Of a DNA stretch of 64,000 bases, positions 36,707 through 45,868 are shown in pieces. The notes beneath the pieces were generated by a model. It saw only the letters and a program-made list of their open reading frames with translations. It did not search any database and was not told the origin of the DNA. Numbering within the stretch: position 1 is the stretch's first letter; every line of letters starts with the position of its first letter. A program made the translations under genes and the position numbers. This DNA is from Alcanivorax jadensis T9 (GTDB lineage: Bacteria > Pseudomonadota > Gammaproteobacteria > Pseudomonadales > Alcanivoracaceae): positions 1 through 64,000 of the forward strand of contig NZ_ARXU01000010.1 of assembly GCF_000756655.1 (NCBI RefSeq), given 5' to 3'.

Positions 36707-37741
36707 TCAAAGTTTCACGCTCCGCTTCACCGCCATCACCTGACTCATGGTGTTGTCCCCATGGGCGGTCAACTGCCACAACGGCAGGCCGCGGTTATCC
36801 TTCTCCGGGGACCTTGTGATCAGCCCCAGGGCACGCAGGTGAATCTTGATCTGATTGAAGGAATGAGCCGCCAGCACCACGTTGCGTACCGCGTGGGCGC
36901 GGGGGAAATCCTGTTGTACATCCCCCAGGGCTTTGCGGCCGATGAAATCTTCCAGGGTCTTTTGCATCACCGGCTCCGACGCCGGATTCAGCATCAATGG
37001 GGCCATGCAGGAAAAGGCCTGATCCCAGCTGATCCGGGTGGTGACCATGGCCAGTTTACAGTCGCCGCCTTCGTAGACGTTACAGGAGTAATCCAGCGCC
37101 ACCAGATCGCCACCCCGGGACAGGGTTTTCAACGGCGGTCGAGCCTGGCTCATGCTCTCTTCCCGCTCTTTCTCCAGCAGCTCGATGCGGGCCTTGAGCG
37201 CTTCCACTTCGGCCCCTCCACCGCTAAGACCGGCCTGGTCCGCCCGCACCCAGCCCGCGGCACGATGCTCACGCATCAGGTTGGGAATCACCTTGTTTGC
37301 CAGTTCCGCCAGGCCGTTTTCCGTGGTCCAGCGGAAACACGCCACCTTTTCTTCCAGCAGGCGGACAAAATCATCGCGGCGTACCTGACCATCACGGGTC
37401 GGCTCCTGCTGATCGGAAGGCAACATGGCCGGATTATCATGAATAAAGGCAACAATGGGTTTGCGCTTGGTGGCAGCAAAAATGTATTCGCGGTGCAGCT
37501 CGCTGAGCCCCATGGGAGACAGGGTGCCGTAGCGCCCCCCCACGATCAGGACAAAATAATCGCTGGTTTCGATCAGCTTCTGGATCACCGGCAGCAGGGT
37601 ATTGCCATCTGCAGCGGAACTGTCCAGGCCGGTGGGTATCATGCCGTGCTCAATCATCGGCAACATCAATGCCTGGCGCGCGCCCTGCATATCGGGAAAG
37701 GTGGCACTGATAAAGACCTGGTAGCGTTTCGTCGCTGTCAC
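36707..37741 (-). CDS. DUF4062-domain protein
   Basis: A 344-residue protein with an N-terminal DUF4062 (about residues 5-110: YQVFISATFPDMQGARQAL, then SDYFVLIVGGRYGTLS and HREYIFA), a fold related to TIR and nucleoside deoxyribosyltransferases and common at the start of STAND/NLR-like defence proteins. After it come a coiled coil (EVEALKARIELLEKEREES, about 180-200) and a C-terminal region ending in a winged-helix-like segment (IHLRALGLI...WQLTAHG). No STAND NTPase is present, so this is a short form. The only start is GTG 37741. Divergent from an orphan parA. Defence or stress role is inference. Confidence 0.75.
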   Translation of the reverse strand: MTATKRYQVFISATFPDMQGARQALMLPMIEHGMIPTGLDSSAADGNTLLPVIQKLIETSDYFVLIVGGRYGTLSPMGLSELHREYIFAATKRKPIVAFIHDNPAMLPSDQQEPTRDGQVRRDDFVRLLEEKVACFRWTTENGLAELANKVIPNLMREHRAAGWVRADQAGLSGGGAEVEALKARIELLEKEREESMSQARPPLKTLSRGGDLVALDYSCNVYEGGDCKLAMVTTRISWDQAFSCMAPLMLNPASEPVMQKTLEDFIGRKALGDVQQDFPRAHAVRNVVLAAHSFNQIKIHLRALGLITRSPEKDNRGLPLWQLTAHGDNTMSQVMAVKRSVKL

Positions 37742-38137
37742 CCTGGATACCTGTAGCGTCAGCCTGAGTCCGTAACTTCAGCGTGGATGCATGGCGCAAG
37801 AATTTGTTGTCACAGGAGATTTTCTGAAGAAGCGTCGCATCGGGAATGCGGTCGACTGAAGAAAATTTTCTGTGGCGGCAAAGGCTTGCGTCAGGCGCCG
37901 CGATAAATTTACGGACTCAGGATCAAGTTTTGGCCCTCGCGGGCACGTTTTTGGCTGGCTATTAAACAGTCTGTTGGCCCTCATCACAACCCGGGGGCCG
38001 CTGAAGGCAGTCCGGCCGTGGGACATCGATCCTGTTCATGCTAGCCTGAGTTCAGCCTTTGTGCCGGTTACCCGGCGGCGCCAGAGCCAATAACCAATAT
38101 CGTAGCGCTTTTTGCAAGCTTACAGGAATGGGACGTC
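37742..38137. other. Divergent gap between the DUF4062 and parA genes
   Basis: Nearly 400 bases without a credible gene. It carries AT-rich patches (GAAGAAAATTTTCTG near 37860, GATAAATTTAC near 37903) and an AGGAATGGGAC ribosome-site region before parA. I found no parS-like repeated palindrome and no clear promoter pair. Confidence 0.5.
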
Positions 38138-38884
38138 ATGCAAACCATAGCCTTTTACAACCTGAAAGGTGGCGTGGGTAAAACCGCCTCGGCCGTGAAT
38201 GTGGCCTGGCATGCCGCACGCTGGAAGCACCGTACCCTGCTCTGGGATCTGGATCCCCAGGGAGCCGCCAGTTTCTATCTGGGGGTGGATGACGGCGACG
38301 GCTACAAGGCCGGCAACCTGATCAAGGGCAAACAGCCCATCGGTCGACTCAAGCGGGAAACCCGCTGGGCCAATCTGGATGCCATCCCTGCCGACATCTC
38401 CATGCGAAATGCGGACATCAAACTGCTGGAAAACGGCGGCGCCAAGAACCGCCTGAAACAGCTTATTGCCCCGCTGGGGGAAAGCTACGAGCTGGTGATT
38501 CTGGATTGCCCGCCCACCCTGAGCCCGGTAGCGGAAAGCATCTTTGCGGCGGTGGACTACCTGTTTGTGCCGGTGATCCCTACTCACCTGTCATTACGTG
38601 CCTACGAGCAAGTGCTGGAGTGGCTGGAGAGCAAGAATTACAAGAACCTGACCGTGGTGCCCTTTTTCAACATGGTGGACCGCCACCGGGACCTGCATGT
38701 GGAAATGCTGGTCAAACGCCCCAAGAGCATGAAAGGCGGCCTGAAGACCTGGATTCCCTACTCCACCCATGTGGAGCAGATGGGCGATCACCGCGCCCCG
38801 GTCGGCGAATTCGCCCCCTACACCCCCTCCGCCCAGGCCTTCCGGGCCATGTGGTTCGAGATCGCAGGTAAACTCAAACTGTAA
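38138..38884 (+). CDS. Orphan ParA-family ATPase
   Basis: A 248-residue MinD/ParA-type ATPase with the deviant Walker A KGGVGKTA (residues 10-17), Walker A' WDLDPQGAAS and Walker B LVILDCPPTL. ParA ATPases position DNA or protein cargos by binding nonspecific DNA. No parB, N-terminal HTH or partner of the usual kind is next to it, so it is an orphan that may position a protein complex. It is divergent from the DUF4062 gene and followed by a terminator. Confidence 0.85.
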   Translation: MQTIAFYNLKGGVGKTASAVNVAWHAARWKHRTLLWDLDPQGAASFYLGVDDGDGYKAGNLIKGKQPIGRLKRETRWANLDAIPADISMRNADIKLLENGGAKNRLKQLIAPLGESYELVILDCPPTLSPVAESIFAAVDYLFVPVIPTHLSLRAYEQVLEWLESKNYKNLTVVPFFNMVDRHRDLHVEMLVKRPKSMKGGLKTWIPYSTHVEQMGDHRAPVGEFAPYTPSAQAFRAMWFEIAGKLKL

Positions 38885-39035
38885 TTGAGAATGGATAATT
38901 GATAACTGTTGCGAGACAGCGAGTCATGCCCTGAAACGCAAGAGGCCGCGTCCTTCGTATGGACGCGGCCTATTTGCTTTGAGAATCGTCAACGGCCCAT
39001 TCGCGCCGTTATCAATTATCCATTCTCAACTATCA
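38884..39035. repeat. Inverted repeat enclosing the parA terminator
   Basis: Arms near 38887-38906 and 39008-39027 (GAGAATGGATAATTGATAAC and complement, 20 bp) enclose the terminator at 38943-38980. The element fills the gap between convergent parA and the acyl-CoA dehydrogenase gene and is AT-rich unlike its surroundings. Confidence 0.75.
38943..38980. terminator. Terminator after parA
   Basis: AGGCCGCGTCC pairs with GGACGCGGCCT around a seven-base loop, followed by ATTTGCTTT. It can serve parA and, in reverse, the convergent dehydrogenase gene. Confidence 0.8.
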
Positions 39036-40727
39036 ATTGCCTTCCCACGGGTTCGCCCGCCGTAAAATCGTATCCAGATCCAGTCCCCGCGGCAGGGTCC
39101 CGTAGTTACGGTCACCGTGCTCACCCAGGCGGGAGGCAATAAAGGCCTCGGCGACCGACCCGTTACCGGCGGCAACCAGCTGGCTGGCCTGCAGGGTCAG
39201 GGACAACCGGTCGACGATGTCCCGGGCCCGGTATTCGGCTTCATCCATATCAGCAAATTCCCGCTTGAGCGAAGTCACCGCCTTGTCCAGGCGGGGATCA
39301 CTGCCGGCGGTTTTCGCCAGCTCGGCGAACCACACCTCCAGCACCGCCGGGGTCTTGGCCAGGGCCCGCAGCATGTCCAGGGCCTGCACATTACCGGAGC
39401 CTTCCCAGATGGCATTGATGGGCGCCTCGCGGTACAGGCGGGCCATGATGAAATCTTCGGTGACGCCATTGCCACCCAGGCATTCCATGGCCTCGTAGGC
39501 ATGGAAGGGGGTGCGCTTGCAAATCCAGTACTTGCCCGCCGGCAAGCCCAGTCGCAGCAGCAGTTTCTCGTGCTCGTTGGTCGGATCCAGGGTCGTGTTA
39601 TCCAGCGCCTCGCCCATACGCATGGTAATGGCCAGGGAGCCCTCCACCTCCAATTGCAGGTCCGCCAGCACGTTACGCATCAACGGCTGATCGATCAGGG
39701 TCTTGCCGAAAGCGGCACGGCCCATGGCATGGTTCACCGCCTGCGCCACCGCCTGGCGCTGGCCGGAGGTGGAGCCCACCATGCAGTCGAAGCGGGTCAT
39801 GGCCACCATCTCGATAATGGCCGGCACCCCGCGGCCCTCGTCACCGACCATCCAGCCCAGAGCGCCGCGCAGTTCAATCTCGGAGGAGGCATTGGAGACG
39901 TTGCCCATCTTGTTTTTCAGGCGCTGGACCTGGATCGGGTTCTTGCTGCCGTCCGGGCGCCAGCGCGGCACCAGGAAACAGCTCAGACCATTGTCTGTCT
40001 GGGCCAGCACCAGAAAGGCATCGCACATGGGCGCAGAGGTGAACCACTTGTGGCCCACCAGTTCATAGGCTTCACCGGAGCCTTCGGCAGCAATCGGATA
40101 CGCGCGGGTGGTGTTGGCGCGCACATCGGAGCCACCCTGCTTTTCGGTCATGCCCATACCGATGGTCAGTGCCTGCTTTTCCGTGTGGGGCACATTACGT
40201 GGATCGTAGGCATTGTTGAGGATCTTCGGCAGCCACTCATTTGCCAGCGAGGGAGTCAGCTTGATGGAAGGCACCGAGGCAAAGGTCATGGTCAGCGGGC
40301 AGCCATGCCCGGCTTCCACCTGGCCCTGCAGATAGCTCTGCGCCGCCCGGGCCACATGGGCGCCCGGCTTGGGGTTCGCCCAGGGGGCCGAGTGAATGCC
40401 GGACTCCAGCCCCAGCATCATCAGACGGTGGTAGGCCTCGTGGTATTTCACGTAGTCCACCCGATAACCCTGGCGGTCGTGGGAGAAAAACTGCGGCTTG
40501 TGCTCATTGGCCAGAAAGCCCCACTCAATGACCTCGGCACTGCCGGTTTTGGCGCCATGGGCGGACAGCGCGTCCTCCGCCCAGCCGGCCCCATGGCGGC
40601 ACACTGCCTCGCGCAGGGCGGTGTCATTGTCATAGGCGTTGTAATCCTCCAACGTCCGGGCCTGGTTGAAGACCTCATGGGTCTGGGCCAGCGGGTCCGC
40701 TTTCAGGGTGTCGTGCTTGGCATTCAT
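39033..40727 (-). CDS. AidB-like acyl-CoA dehydrogenase
   Basis: A 564-residue flavoprotein of the acyl-CoA dehydrogenase family, AidB branch: N-terminal extension (LAQTHEVFNQARTLEDYNAY), then FAD-binding MGMTEKQGGSDVRANTT, HKWFTSAPMCDAFLV, and the C-terminal helical domain with ECLGGNGVTEDFIMARLYRE. AidB of E. coli is tied to alkylation stress; other members act in fatty-acid oxidation. Start ATG 40727 has GGGAG upstream. The preceding tetR-type gene ends 19 bases before it, so the pair is likely one unit under local control. Confidence 0.9.
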   Translation of the reverse strand: MNAKHDTLKADPLAQTHEVFNQARTLEDYNAYDNDTALREAVCRHGAGWAEDALSAHGAKTGSAEVIEWGFLANEHKPQFFSHDRQGYRVDYVKYHEAYHRLMMLGLESGIHSAPWANPKPGAHVARAAQSYLQGQVEAGHGCPLTMTFASVPSIKLTPSLANEWLPKILNNAYDPRNVPHTEKQALTIGMGMTEKQGGSDVRANTTRAYPIAAEGSGEAYELVGHKWFTSAPMCDAFLVLAQTDNGLSCFLVPRWRPDGSKNPIQVQRLKNKMGNVSNASSEIELRGALGWMVGDEGRGVPAIIEMVAMTRFDCMVGSTSGQRQAVAQAVNHAMGRAAFGKTLIDQPLMRNVLADLQLEVEGSLAITMRMGEALDNTTLDPTNEHEKLLLRLGLPAGKYWICKRTPFHAYEAMECLGGNGVTEDFIMARLYREAPINAIWEGSGNVQALDMLRALAKTPAVLEVWFAELAKTAGSDPRLDKAVTSLKREFADMDEAEYRARDIVDRLSLTLQASQLVAAGNGSVAEAFIASRLGEHGDRNYGTLPRGLDLDTILRRANPWEGN

Positions 40728-40746
40728 GTGAGCTCTCCCGAAAAAA

Positions 40747-41382
40747 TTACGCAGTCTGTGGCTGCTCAATAACGTCGGCCTGCGCCGGTGAAGCACCCAC
40801 GGCACGCAGACAGAATTGGGTCAGGGATTCCGCCAGATTGGCTTTTGGCAGAGGGTCGGATAATGGACCCACCAGGGCTTCGGCAATGGCACCCACCAGG
40901 GCCGCCGCGCTGATCGCAGTATCCTGAATCGGTAACTCCCCTTGGCTAACACCGTCACTCAGCAACTGCTGATAAAGTGCCGCGTAGCGCTGGCGATAGG
41001 TGAGACGCTCGGCATCCACGGCCGGATCCACCGGCTCGGCGATTAGCGACCAGGCCAGCCGGGGGGCCGCCTGGGCCCGCTGCACGAACACCTGCAACAC
41101 ATGGCTGAGCCGTTCGGGAAAACTGCCGGCGTGCTCCATGGCCTGTGCCACTGCCGCGACCTCCCGCTCGGTGGCCACGCGAAAGACTTCCGCCGCCAGC
41201 ACCGCCTTGTTGTCGAAATAGCGGTACAGGGTGCCCACCCCCACCCCGGCTGCCACAGCCAGGGTCTGCATGGTGAGATTGGCAAAGCCCCCCTCACGCA
41301 CCAGTTGCTCAGCGCTGTGCAGCAGATGGTCACGCTGGGCCGCCTTGCGGGCCTTGACGTTGTCGGTTTCCCGGTAAGCCAT
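40747..41382 (-). CDS. TetR-family transcriptional regulator
   Basis: A 211-residue regulator with an N-terminal TetR helix-turn-helix (LAVAAGVGVGTLYRYFDNKAVLAAEVF, residues about 36-62) and an unclassified ligand domain. It is upstream of and in line with the acyl-CoA dehydrogenase gene, which it probably controls along with itself; an acyl-CoA inducer is a guess. An AT-rich stretch before the start (TCACTTTTTAATAAGAAGTG on one strand) forms a palindrome and is a plausible operator. Confidence 0.88.
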   Translation of the reverse strand: MAYRETDNVKARKAAQRDHLLHSAEQLVREGGFANLTMQTLAVAAGVGVGTLYRYFDNKAVLAAEVFRVATEREVAAVAQAMEHAGSFPERLSHVLQVFVQRAQAAPRLAWSLIAEPVDPAVDAERLTYRQRYAALYQQLLSDGVSQGELPIQDTAISAAALVGAIAEALVGPLSDPLPKANLAESLTQFCLRAVGASPAQADVIEQPQTA

Positions 41383-41394
41383 AGTCGGAATCCA

Positions 41395-41420
41395 TATTCA
41401 CTTCTTATTAAAAAGTGAAC
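41395..41420. promoter_or_regulatory. Candidate TetR operator palindrome
   Basis: TTCACTTCTTATTAAAAAGTGAA at 41398-41420 is an imperfect palindrome (TTCACTT / AAGTGAA) right upstream of the tetR-type start codon. Position and symmetry fit autoregulation by the TetR protein. Confidence 0.55.
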
Positions 41421-41511
41421 CATGATTCCGATCTTCAGGCAAGAGCCGCCGGTCGTGCGGTTAGGCGTTCGCCATAGCGTAAAAACCCTCCCTCACCGTC
41501 TACGAAGCCGT

Positions 41512-41672
41512 TGTAGGAGCGGCGCTTGAGCCGCGAATCCGAGCCTTGGCGAGGAAATAGCGTGTCAGCTTTCACCAGAACGCAAAAAGAAAGCCTGTTG
41601 CAATACGATACCTGCCCCCTTTGAACGATCCCGCGCTTAGGCGCGGTTCGCGGCTCAAGCGCCGCTCCTACA
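41512..41672. repeat. GTAGGAGCG paired palindrome overlapping the end of chrA
   Basis: Perfect 26-bp arms at 41512-41537 and 41647-41672 (TGTAGGAGCGGCGCTTGAGC and complement). The right arm runs into chrA and its TGTAG supplies the TAG stop codon of that gene, so the chrA C-terminus was probably set by the insertion of this element. The space between arms has no gene. Confidence 0.88.
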
Positions 41673-42834
41673 GAAACCCCGTCACCACCCCCAACGCCGC
41701 CATGCCCAACACCATTCCCCACAGCGGCACCGCCTTGCTGCGCAGCACCGCAAACCCCGCCACCACGATCAACAAATCCCACAGATCATGCACGGCAGAG
41801 ACAAACACCGGCTGATACAGCGCCGCCAGCAACAGCCCCACCACCGCCGCATTGATCCCCGCTACCGCGCCGGCCAGGGCCGGTCGGGAAGAGAGCCATT
41901 GCCAGCCCTCCATCAGGCCCAACACCAGCAGGAAACCGGGCAGGAAAATCGCCAGGGTGGCAAGCAGCGCGCCCCACCAGGGACTGGCCGGCAGCAGCAC
42001 CGCCCCCAGGTAGGAGGCCAGCGAGAACATGGGGCCGGGCACCGCCTGGGCAGCGGCATAGCCGGTAAGGAACTGATCCGGCGACATCTGCGGCCCTACC
42101 AGTTCCTGTAGCAGGGGTAACACCACATGGCCGCCACCAAATACCAGGGAGCCAGCGGCGAAGAAATCGTTCCACAGACCCAACACCCGTCCGGACGGCA
42201 ACAGGGCAACAATGGCGAGCAGCGCAAACGCCATCAGCGGCCAGCGGCGCCACACCAGTTTACCCGTGAACGGTGTCGCCTGATCCGGACGCAACCACCG
42301 CCAGCCAATGGCGGCGGCCACCAACAAGGCCAGCATCTGCCCGGCCAGCGCCGGCCACAGCACCAGCTGCATGGCCACCAGCGCGGCGATGGTGCGGGTC
42401 AGCCCCCCGGCACAGAAACGCTGCCCCATATTCCACACCGCATCGGCCACCACGATAACCGCCAGCCACTTCAGCCCGGTGATCGCCCCACCCTGCAGCC
42501 AGTCCGGCAGAGAGGTGGCGTAGATGCCCAACAGGGCCATCAACAAAAAAGACGGCAGGGTAAAGGCAACGAACGCCGCGAAAGCCCCAGTTACGCCGCC
42601 GCGCACCCGGCCGATGGCAAAGCCCAACTGACTGGACGCCGGCCCGGGCAGAAACTGGGTCAGTGCCAGCAGGCGAGCAAACTCCGCCTCATCCAGCCAC
42701 TGCAATTCCTCCACGAAGCGACGATGAAAGTAGCCCACATGGGCGGCAGGCCCGCCAAAGCTGATCAGCCCCAGCACCAGAAACTGACGAAAGATATCGG
42801 TTATCACGTACGAGAATTCCCATTGAAATTTCAC
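41668..42834 (-). CDS. chrA: Chromate transporter ChrA
   Basis: CHR-family transporter of 388 residues made of two homologous halves ([18 protein letters not shown] near residue 27 and [15 protein letters not shown] near 233), about ten membrane helices in all. Long-chain ChrA proteins export chromate. The start is a GTG, at 42834 or 42807; neither has a strong ribosome site. The stop codon lies in a palindromic repeat, and the last residues (VVTGFL) may be altered by it. Divergent from recQ. Confidence 0.9.
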   Translation of the reverse strand: MKFQWEFSYVITDIFRQFLVLGLISFGGPAAHVGYFHRRFVEELQWLDEAEFARLLALTQFLPGPASSQLGFAIGRVRGGVTGAFAAFVAFTLPSFLLMALLGIYATSLPDWLQGGAITGLKWLAVIVVADAVWNMGQRFCAGGLTRTIAALVAMQLVLWPALAGQMLALLVAAAIGWRWLRPDQATPFTGKLVWRRWPLMAFALLAIVALLPSGRVLGLWNDFFAAGSLVFGGGHVVLPLLQELVGPQMSPDQFLTGYAAAQAVPGPMFSLASYLGAVLLPASPWWGALLATLAIFLPGFLLVLGLMEGWQWLSSRPALAGAVAGINAAVVGLLLAALYQPVFVSAVHDLWDLLIVVAGFAVLRSKAVPLWGMVLGMAALGVVTGFL

Positions 42835-42900
42835 CAGAACCTAGCACAGTTTGCCGGCAGGCGGATGTCAGTGCCCGGCGCCGCCAGGTATACTCGCCCG

Positions 42901-45036
42901 ATGCAATCCGATGCCCACTCCGTTCTCCAGCACGTCTTTGGCTATCACCAGTTCCGCGGTGAGCAGCAGACCATTATCGATAGCCTAATCCAGGGCGACG
43001 ATGCTCTGGTGTTGATGCCCACTGGCGGCGGCAAATCCCTGTGCTACCAGATTCCGGCACTGGTGCGCCCCGGCATCGGGGTGGTGATCAGCCCGTTGAT
43101 CGCGCTGATGCAGGACCAAGTGGATGCGCTCAAGGCACTGGGCGTCAAAGCCGGCTTTCTCAATTCCACCCTGAACATGGAGCAGCAGCGGGCCCTGGAA
43201 GACGCCCTGCTCAAGGGCGAGCTGGACATGCTGTACATCGCCCCGGAACGGCTGATACAGCCGCGTACCCTGTCGCTGCTGCACCAGGCACAGATTGCCC
43301 TGTTTGCCATCGACGAAGCTCACTGCGTCTCCCAATGGGGCCATGACTTCCGCAACGATTACCTGCAACTGTCCCTGCTGCACCGGGAATTCCCCAATGT
43401 GCCGCGCATTGCCCTGACCGCCACGGCGGATCAACGCACCCGCACGGAAATCGCCGAGCGGCTGGACCTGACCCGGGCTCGCCATTTTGTCTCCAGCTTC
43501 GACCGCCCCAATATCCAGTACCGTATCGAACGCAAGGACGGTGCCCGCAACCAATTACTGCGCCTGATTCGTGCCGAGCACGACGGCGACGCCGGCATCG
43601 TTTACTGCCTGTCGCGCAACAAGGTGGAGCGGGTTGCAGAATGGCTGTGCCAGCAGGGCGTCAAAGCCCTGCCCTACCACGCCGGCCTGCCCGCACAAAC
43701 CCGGGAAACCCATCAGCAGCGTTTCCTGCGTGAAGATGGCCTGGTGATGGTGGCCACCATTGCCTTCGGCATGGGCATCGACAAACCGGATGTGCGCTTC
43801 GTGGCTCACCTGGACCTACCGAAAAGCATCGAGTCCTACTATCAGGAAACCGGCCGCGCCGGGCGCGATGGCGAGCCCGCTACTGCCTGGATGGCCTATG
43901 GTCTGGAAGACGCCATCAAACTCAAGCAGATGCTGGCCCAAAGCAGCGGCAACGAGCAGCACAAGCGCAACGAAAACCAGCGACTGGAATCCATGCTCGG
44001 GCTGTGCGAAATCACCCAGTGCCGTCGTCAGGCGCTGTTGCACTATTTCGCTGAAACGCTGGAAAAGCCCTGCGGCAACTGCGACACCTGCCTGAACCCG
44101 CCACAGACCTTCGATGCCACCGAAGCGGCGCAGAAAGCCCTGAGTTGTGTCTACCGCACCGGCCAGCGCTTCGGCGCCAATCACCTGATCGATGTGCTCA
44201 CCGGCAACCGTTCCGACAAAGTGGCCAGTGCCGGTCACGACCATGTGTCCACCTGGAACATCGGCAATGAATTCAGCGCCAACCAGTGGAAAAGCATCTA
44301 CCGGCAACTGGTGGCCCGCGGCTTGCTGACCGTGGACATGAACGGCTTCGGCGCCTTGCAGCTCACCGACCTGTGCCGTCCCTACCTGCGCGGCGAGCAG
44401 CCCCTGCACCTGCGCAAGGAACTGGCCAAGGCCAAAAAAGCCACCACACGACGCACCCACTCCAGCATCGCCGACGCCGACCGGGAGCTATGGGAAACCC
44501 TGCGCGCCTGCCGTAAACGGTTGGCGGACGAAGAAGGCGTGCCCCCCTACGTGGTCTTCCACGACGCCACCCTGATGGACATGCTCGCCATCCGCCCGCG
44601 CAATCGCATGGAAATGGCCGCCGTCAGCGGTGTCGGCGACCGCAAGCTGGAACGCTACGGGGATGAGTTTCTGGCCATTCTCAACGGTAACGATGATGCC
44701 ACCGGTGTCGCCGAGCCCGCCGGCCCTGATGGCAACGAGATCCTTGCCCTGGCCCTGGCCAACATGAGCCCGGCCGCCATTGCCCGCCAGCAGAACCTGA
44801 ATGAACAAACCGTGTACCGGGAACTAGCGAAACTGGTCACCGCGAATCAACTCAGCCTGGAACAGGCTCTGGGCATCAGCGAAACGGAAATCGGCATTAT
44901 CCAGGACGCCCTGCTCAGCCAGTCCAATCTGGCCGAAGACACCTTCAGCTACCGGCAATTGAAAGAGCAACTGGCCGACGACTGGCCCACCGGGGTGCTG
45001 CATTGCGTGCGGCAGGCCATTCTCGCCACTGTATAA
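42901..45036 (+). CDS. recQ: ATP-dependent DNA helicase RecQ
   Basis: A 711-residue 3'-5' helicase. Walker [10 protein letters not shown] (Lys45), DEAH box at 138-141 followed by the RecQ loop [10 protein letters not shown], helicase C domain with [10 protein letters not shown], a zinc site ([10 protein letters not shown] and CGNCDTC), RQC winged helix, an HRDC domain (about 520-600) and an extra C-terminal helix-turn-helix ([20 protein letters not shown]). It is about 100 residues longer than E. coli RecQ because of that last module. Start ATG 42901; the long frame upstream is antisense to chrA. Confidence 0.96.
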   Translation: MQSDAHSVLQHVFGYHQFRGEQQTIIDSLIQGDDALVLMPTGGGKSLCYQIPALVRPGIGVVISPLIALMQDQVDALKALGVKAGFLNSTLNMEQQRALEDALLKGELDMLYIAPERLIQPRTLSLLHQAQIALFAIDEAHCVSQWGHDFRNDYLQLSLLHREFPNVPRIALTATADQRTRTEIAERLDLTRARHFVSSFDRPNIQYRIERKDGARNQLLRLIRAEHDGDAGIVYCLSRNKVERVAEWLCQQGVKALPYHAGLPAQTRETHQQRFLREDGLVMVATIAFGMGIDKPDVRFVAHLDLPKSIESYYQETGRAGRDGEPATAWMAYGLEDAIKLKQMLAQSSGNEQHKRNENQRLESMLGLCEITQCRRQALLHYFAETLEKPCGNCDTCLNPPQTFDATEAAQKALSCVYRTGQRFGANHLIDVLTGNRSDKVASAGHDHVSTWNIGNEFSANQWKSIYRQLVARGLLTVDMNGFGALQLTDLCRPYLRGEQPLHLRKELAKAKKATTRRTHSSIADADRELWETLRACRKRLADEEGVPPYVVFHDATLMDMLAIRPRNRMEMAAVSGVGDRKLERYGDEFLAILNGNDDATGVAEPAGPDGNEILALALANMSPAAIARQQNLNEQTVYRELAKLVTANQLSLEQALGISETEIGIIQDALLSQSNLAEDTFSYRQLKEQLADDWPTGVLHCVRQAILATV

Positions 45037-45062
45037 GCCTTCATGTACCCATAAGCCGGAGG

Positions 45063-45494
45063 TCAGTCATCCACCGGCAACCGCTTTAAAGAACGGGAAA
45101 ACTGCAGGATCAGGAAATTGATCAACGACAGCACCAGGGCAATCTCATACCGGCTGTAAGCCACCGAGATGCCGATGGCGCCGGTATTCCACAGACTAGC
45201 CGCCGTGGCAGTACCACTCACATTGGCACCATCCTTTAAAATCGCACCGCCACCGATAAAGCCCATACCGGTGATGATGCCGTACATGACCCGGGCTTCC
45301 GCATCCGAGCCCGTGTATACCTGCATACCCACCAGCATATAGCCACAGGCCGCCACAGAGACCAGCGGAAAAGTGCGCAGACCCGCACCACGGGCTCGCT
45401 GCTCCCGGTTCCAGGCCACCGGCAGTGCCAACAAAAAGGCGATGCCCAGTTGGTACAGGTGGGTAACGACTTGATTCCAGTCCAGCTCTTGCAT
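45063..45494 (-). CDS. MgtC/SapB-family membrane protein
   Basis: A 143-residue inner-membrane protein with four to five helices and the family motifs LALPVAWNREQRARGAGLRTF and GMGFIGGGAILKDG. It corresponds to the membrane half of MgtC and lacks the C-terminal soluble domain. MgtC-type proteins affect Mg2+ adaptation and F-ATPase. I start at ATG 45494 with AGGAGG upstream; a TTG one codon earlier is possible. Convergent with recQ. Confidence 0.88.
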   Translation of the reverse strand: MQELDWNQVVTHLYQLGIAFLLALPVAWNREQRARGAGLRTFPLVSVAACGYMLVGMQVYTGSDAEARVMYGIITGMGFIGGGAILKDGANVSGTATAASLWNTGAIGISVAYSRYEIALVLSLINFLILQFSRSLKRLPVDD

Positions 45495-45663
45495 CAAGCC
45501 TCCTCCCTCTCAGTCAGTATTGCCATTGTGACCCTGGCTACGCCAATCATTGCAATCCTTTTTGTCACACCCTGTAAGCAAAAGCTTACAGCGCAACAAC
45601 AGAGCATTCCGGCCCGGCAAGCTAATCTTGACCTTGTTTAAAAAACAAGCAACGGGGTGATTC

Positions 45664-45798
45664 ATGGAATACGAAGAGCAGCTGGATCTGGAATGGGTAC
45701 CCGAGGCCGTAGAGGGTATTTTCGAAGATGCCCATGCGGATCATCCCGGCCAGTGGGAATCTTTTGACGCCGACATGGCCAGCGCCCACGCCGCCTGA
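45664..45798 (+). CDS. Small acidic protein, hypothetical
   Basis: A 44-codon frame starting MEYEEQLDLEWVPEAVEGIF and ending SAHAA, with GGGGTGA placed four bases before the ATG. The product is strongly acidic (about 13 Asp/Glu, hardly any Lys/Arg) and has no signal peptide. It sits in an otherwise empty 370-base gap between the MgtC-like and GDPD genes, 70 bases ahead of the latter. Not recognised; could be a real small protein or chance. Confidence 0.4.
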   Translation: MEYEEQLDLEWVPEAVEGIFEDAHADHPGQWESFDADMASAHAA

Positions 45799-45868
45799 GC
45801 GTCACCTCCGACCACGTTCCCGACTTATGGCGCTTTAACCTGGCCAGTTTCCGGGAGACAATACCCCC

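Noticed and set aside
37742-38137. parS centromere for the ParA gene
   Set aside because: No repeated or symmetrical parS-like sites were found and no parB is present.
42127-42900. N-terminal extension of recQ by 258 codons
   Set aside because: This part is antisense to chrA and unlike RecQ; ATG 42901 gives the normal RecQ N-terminus.
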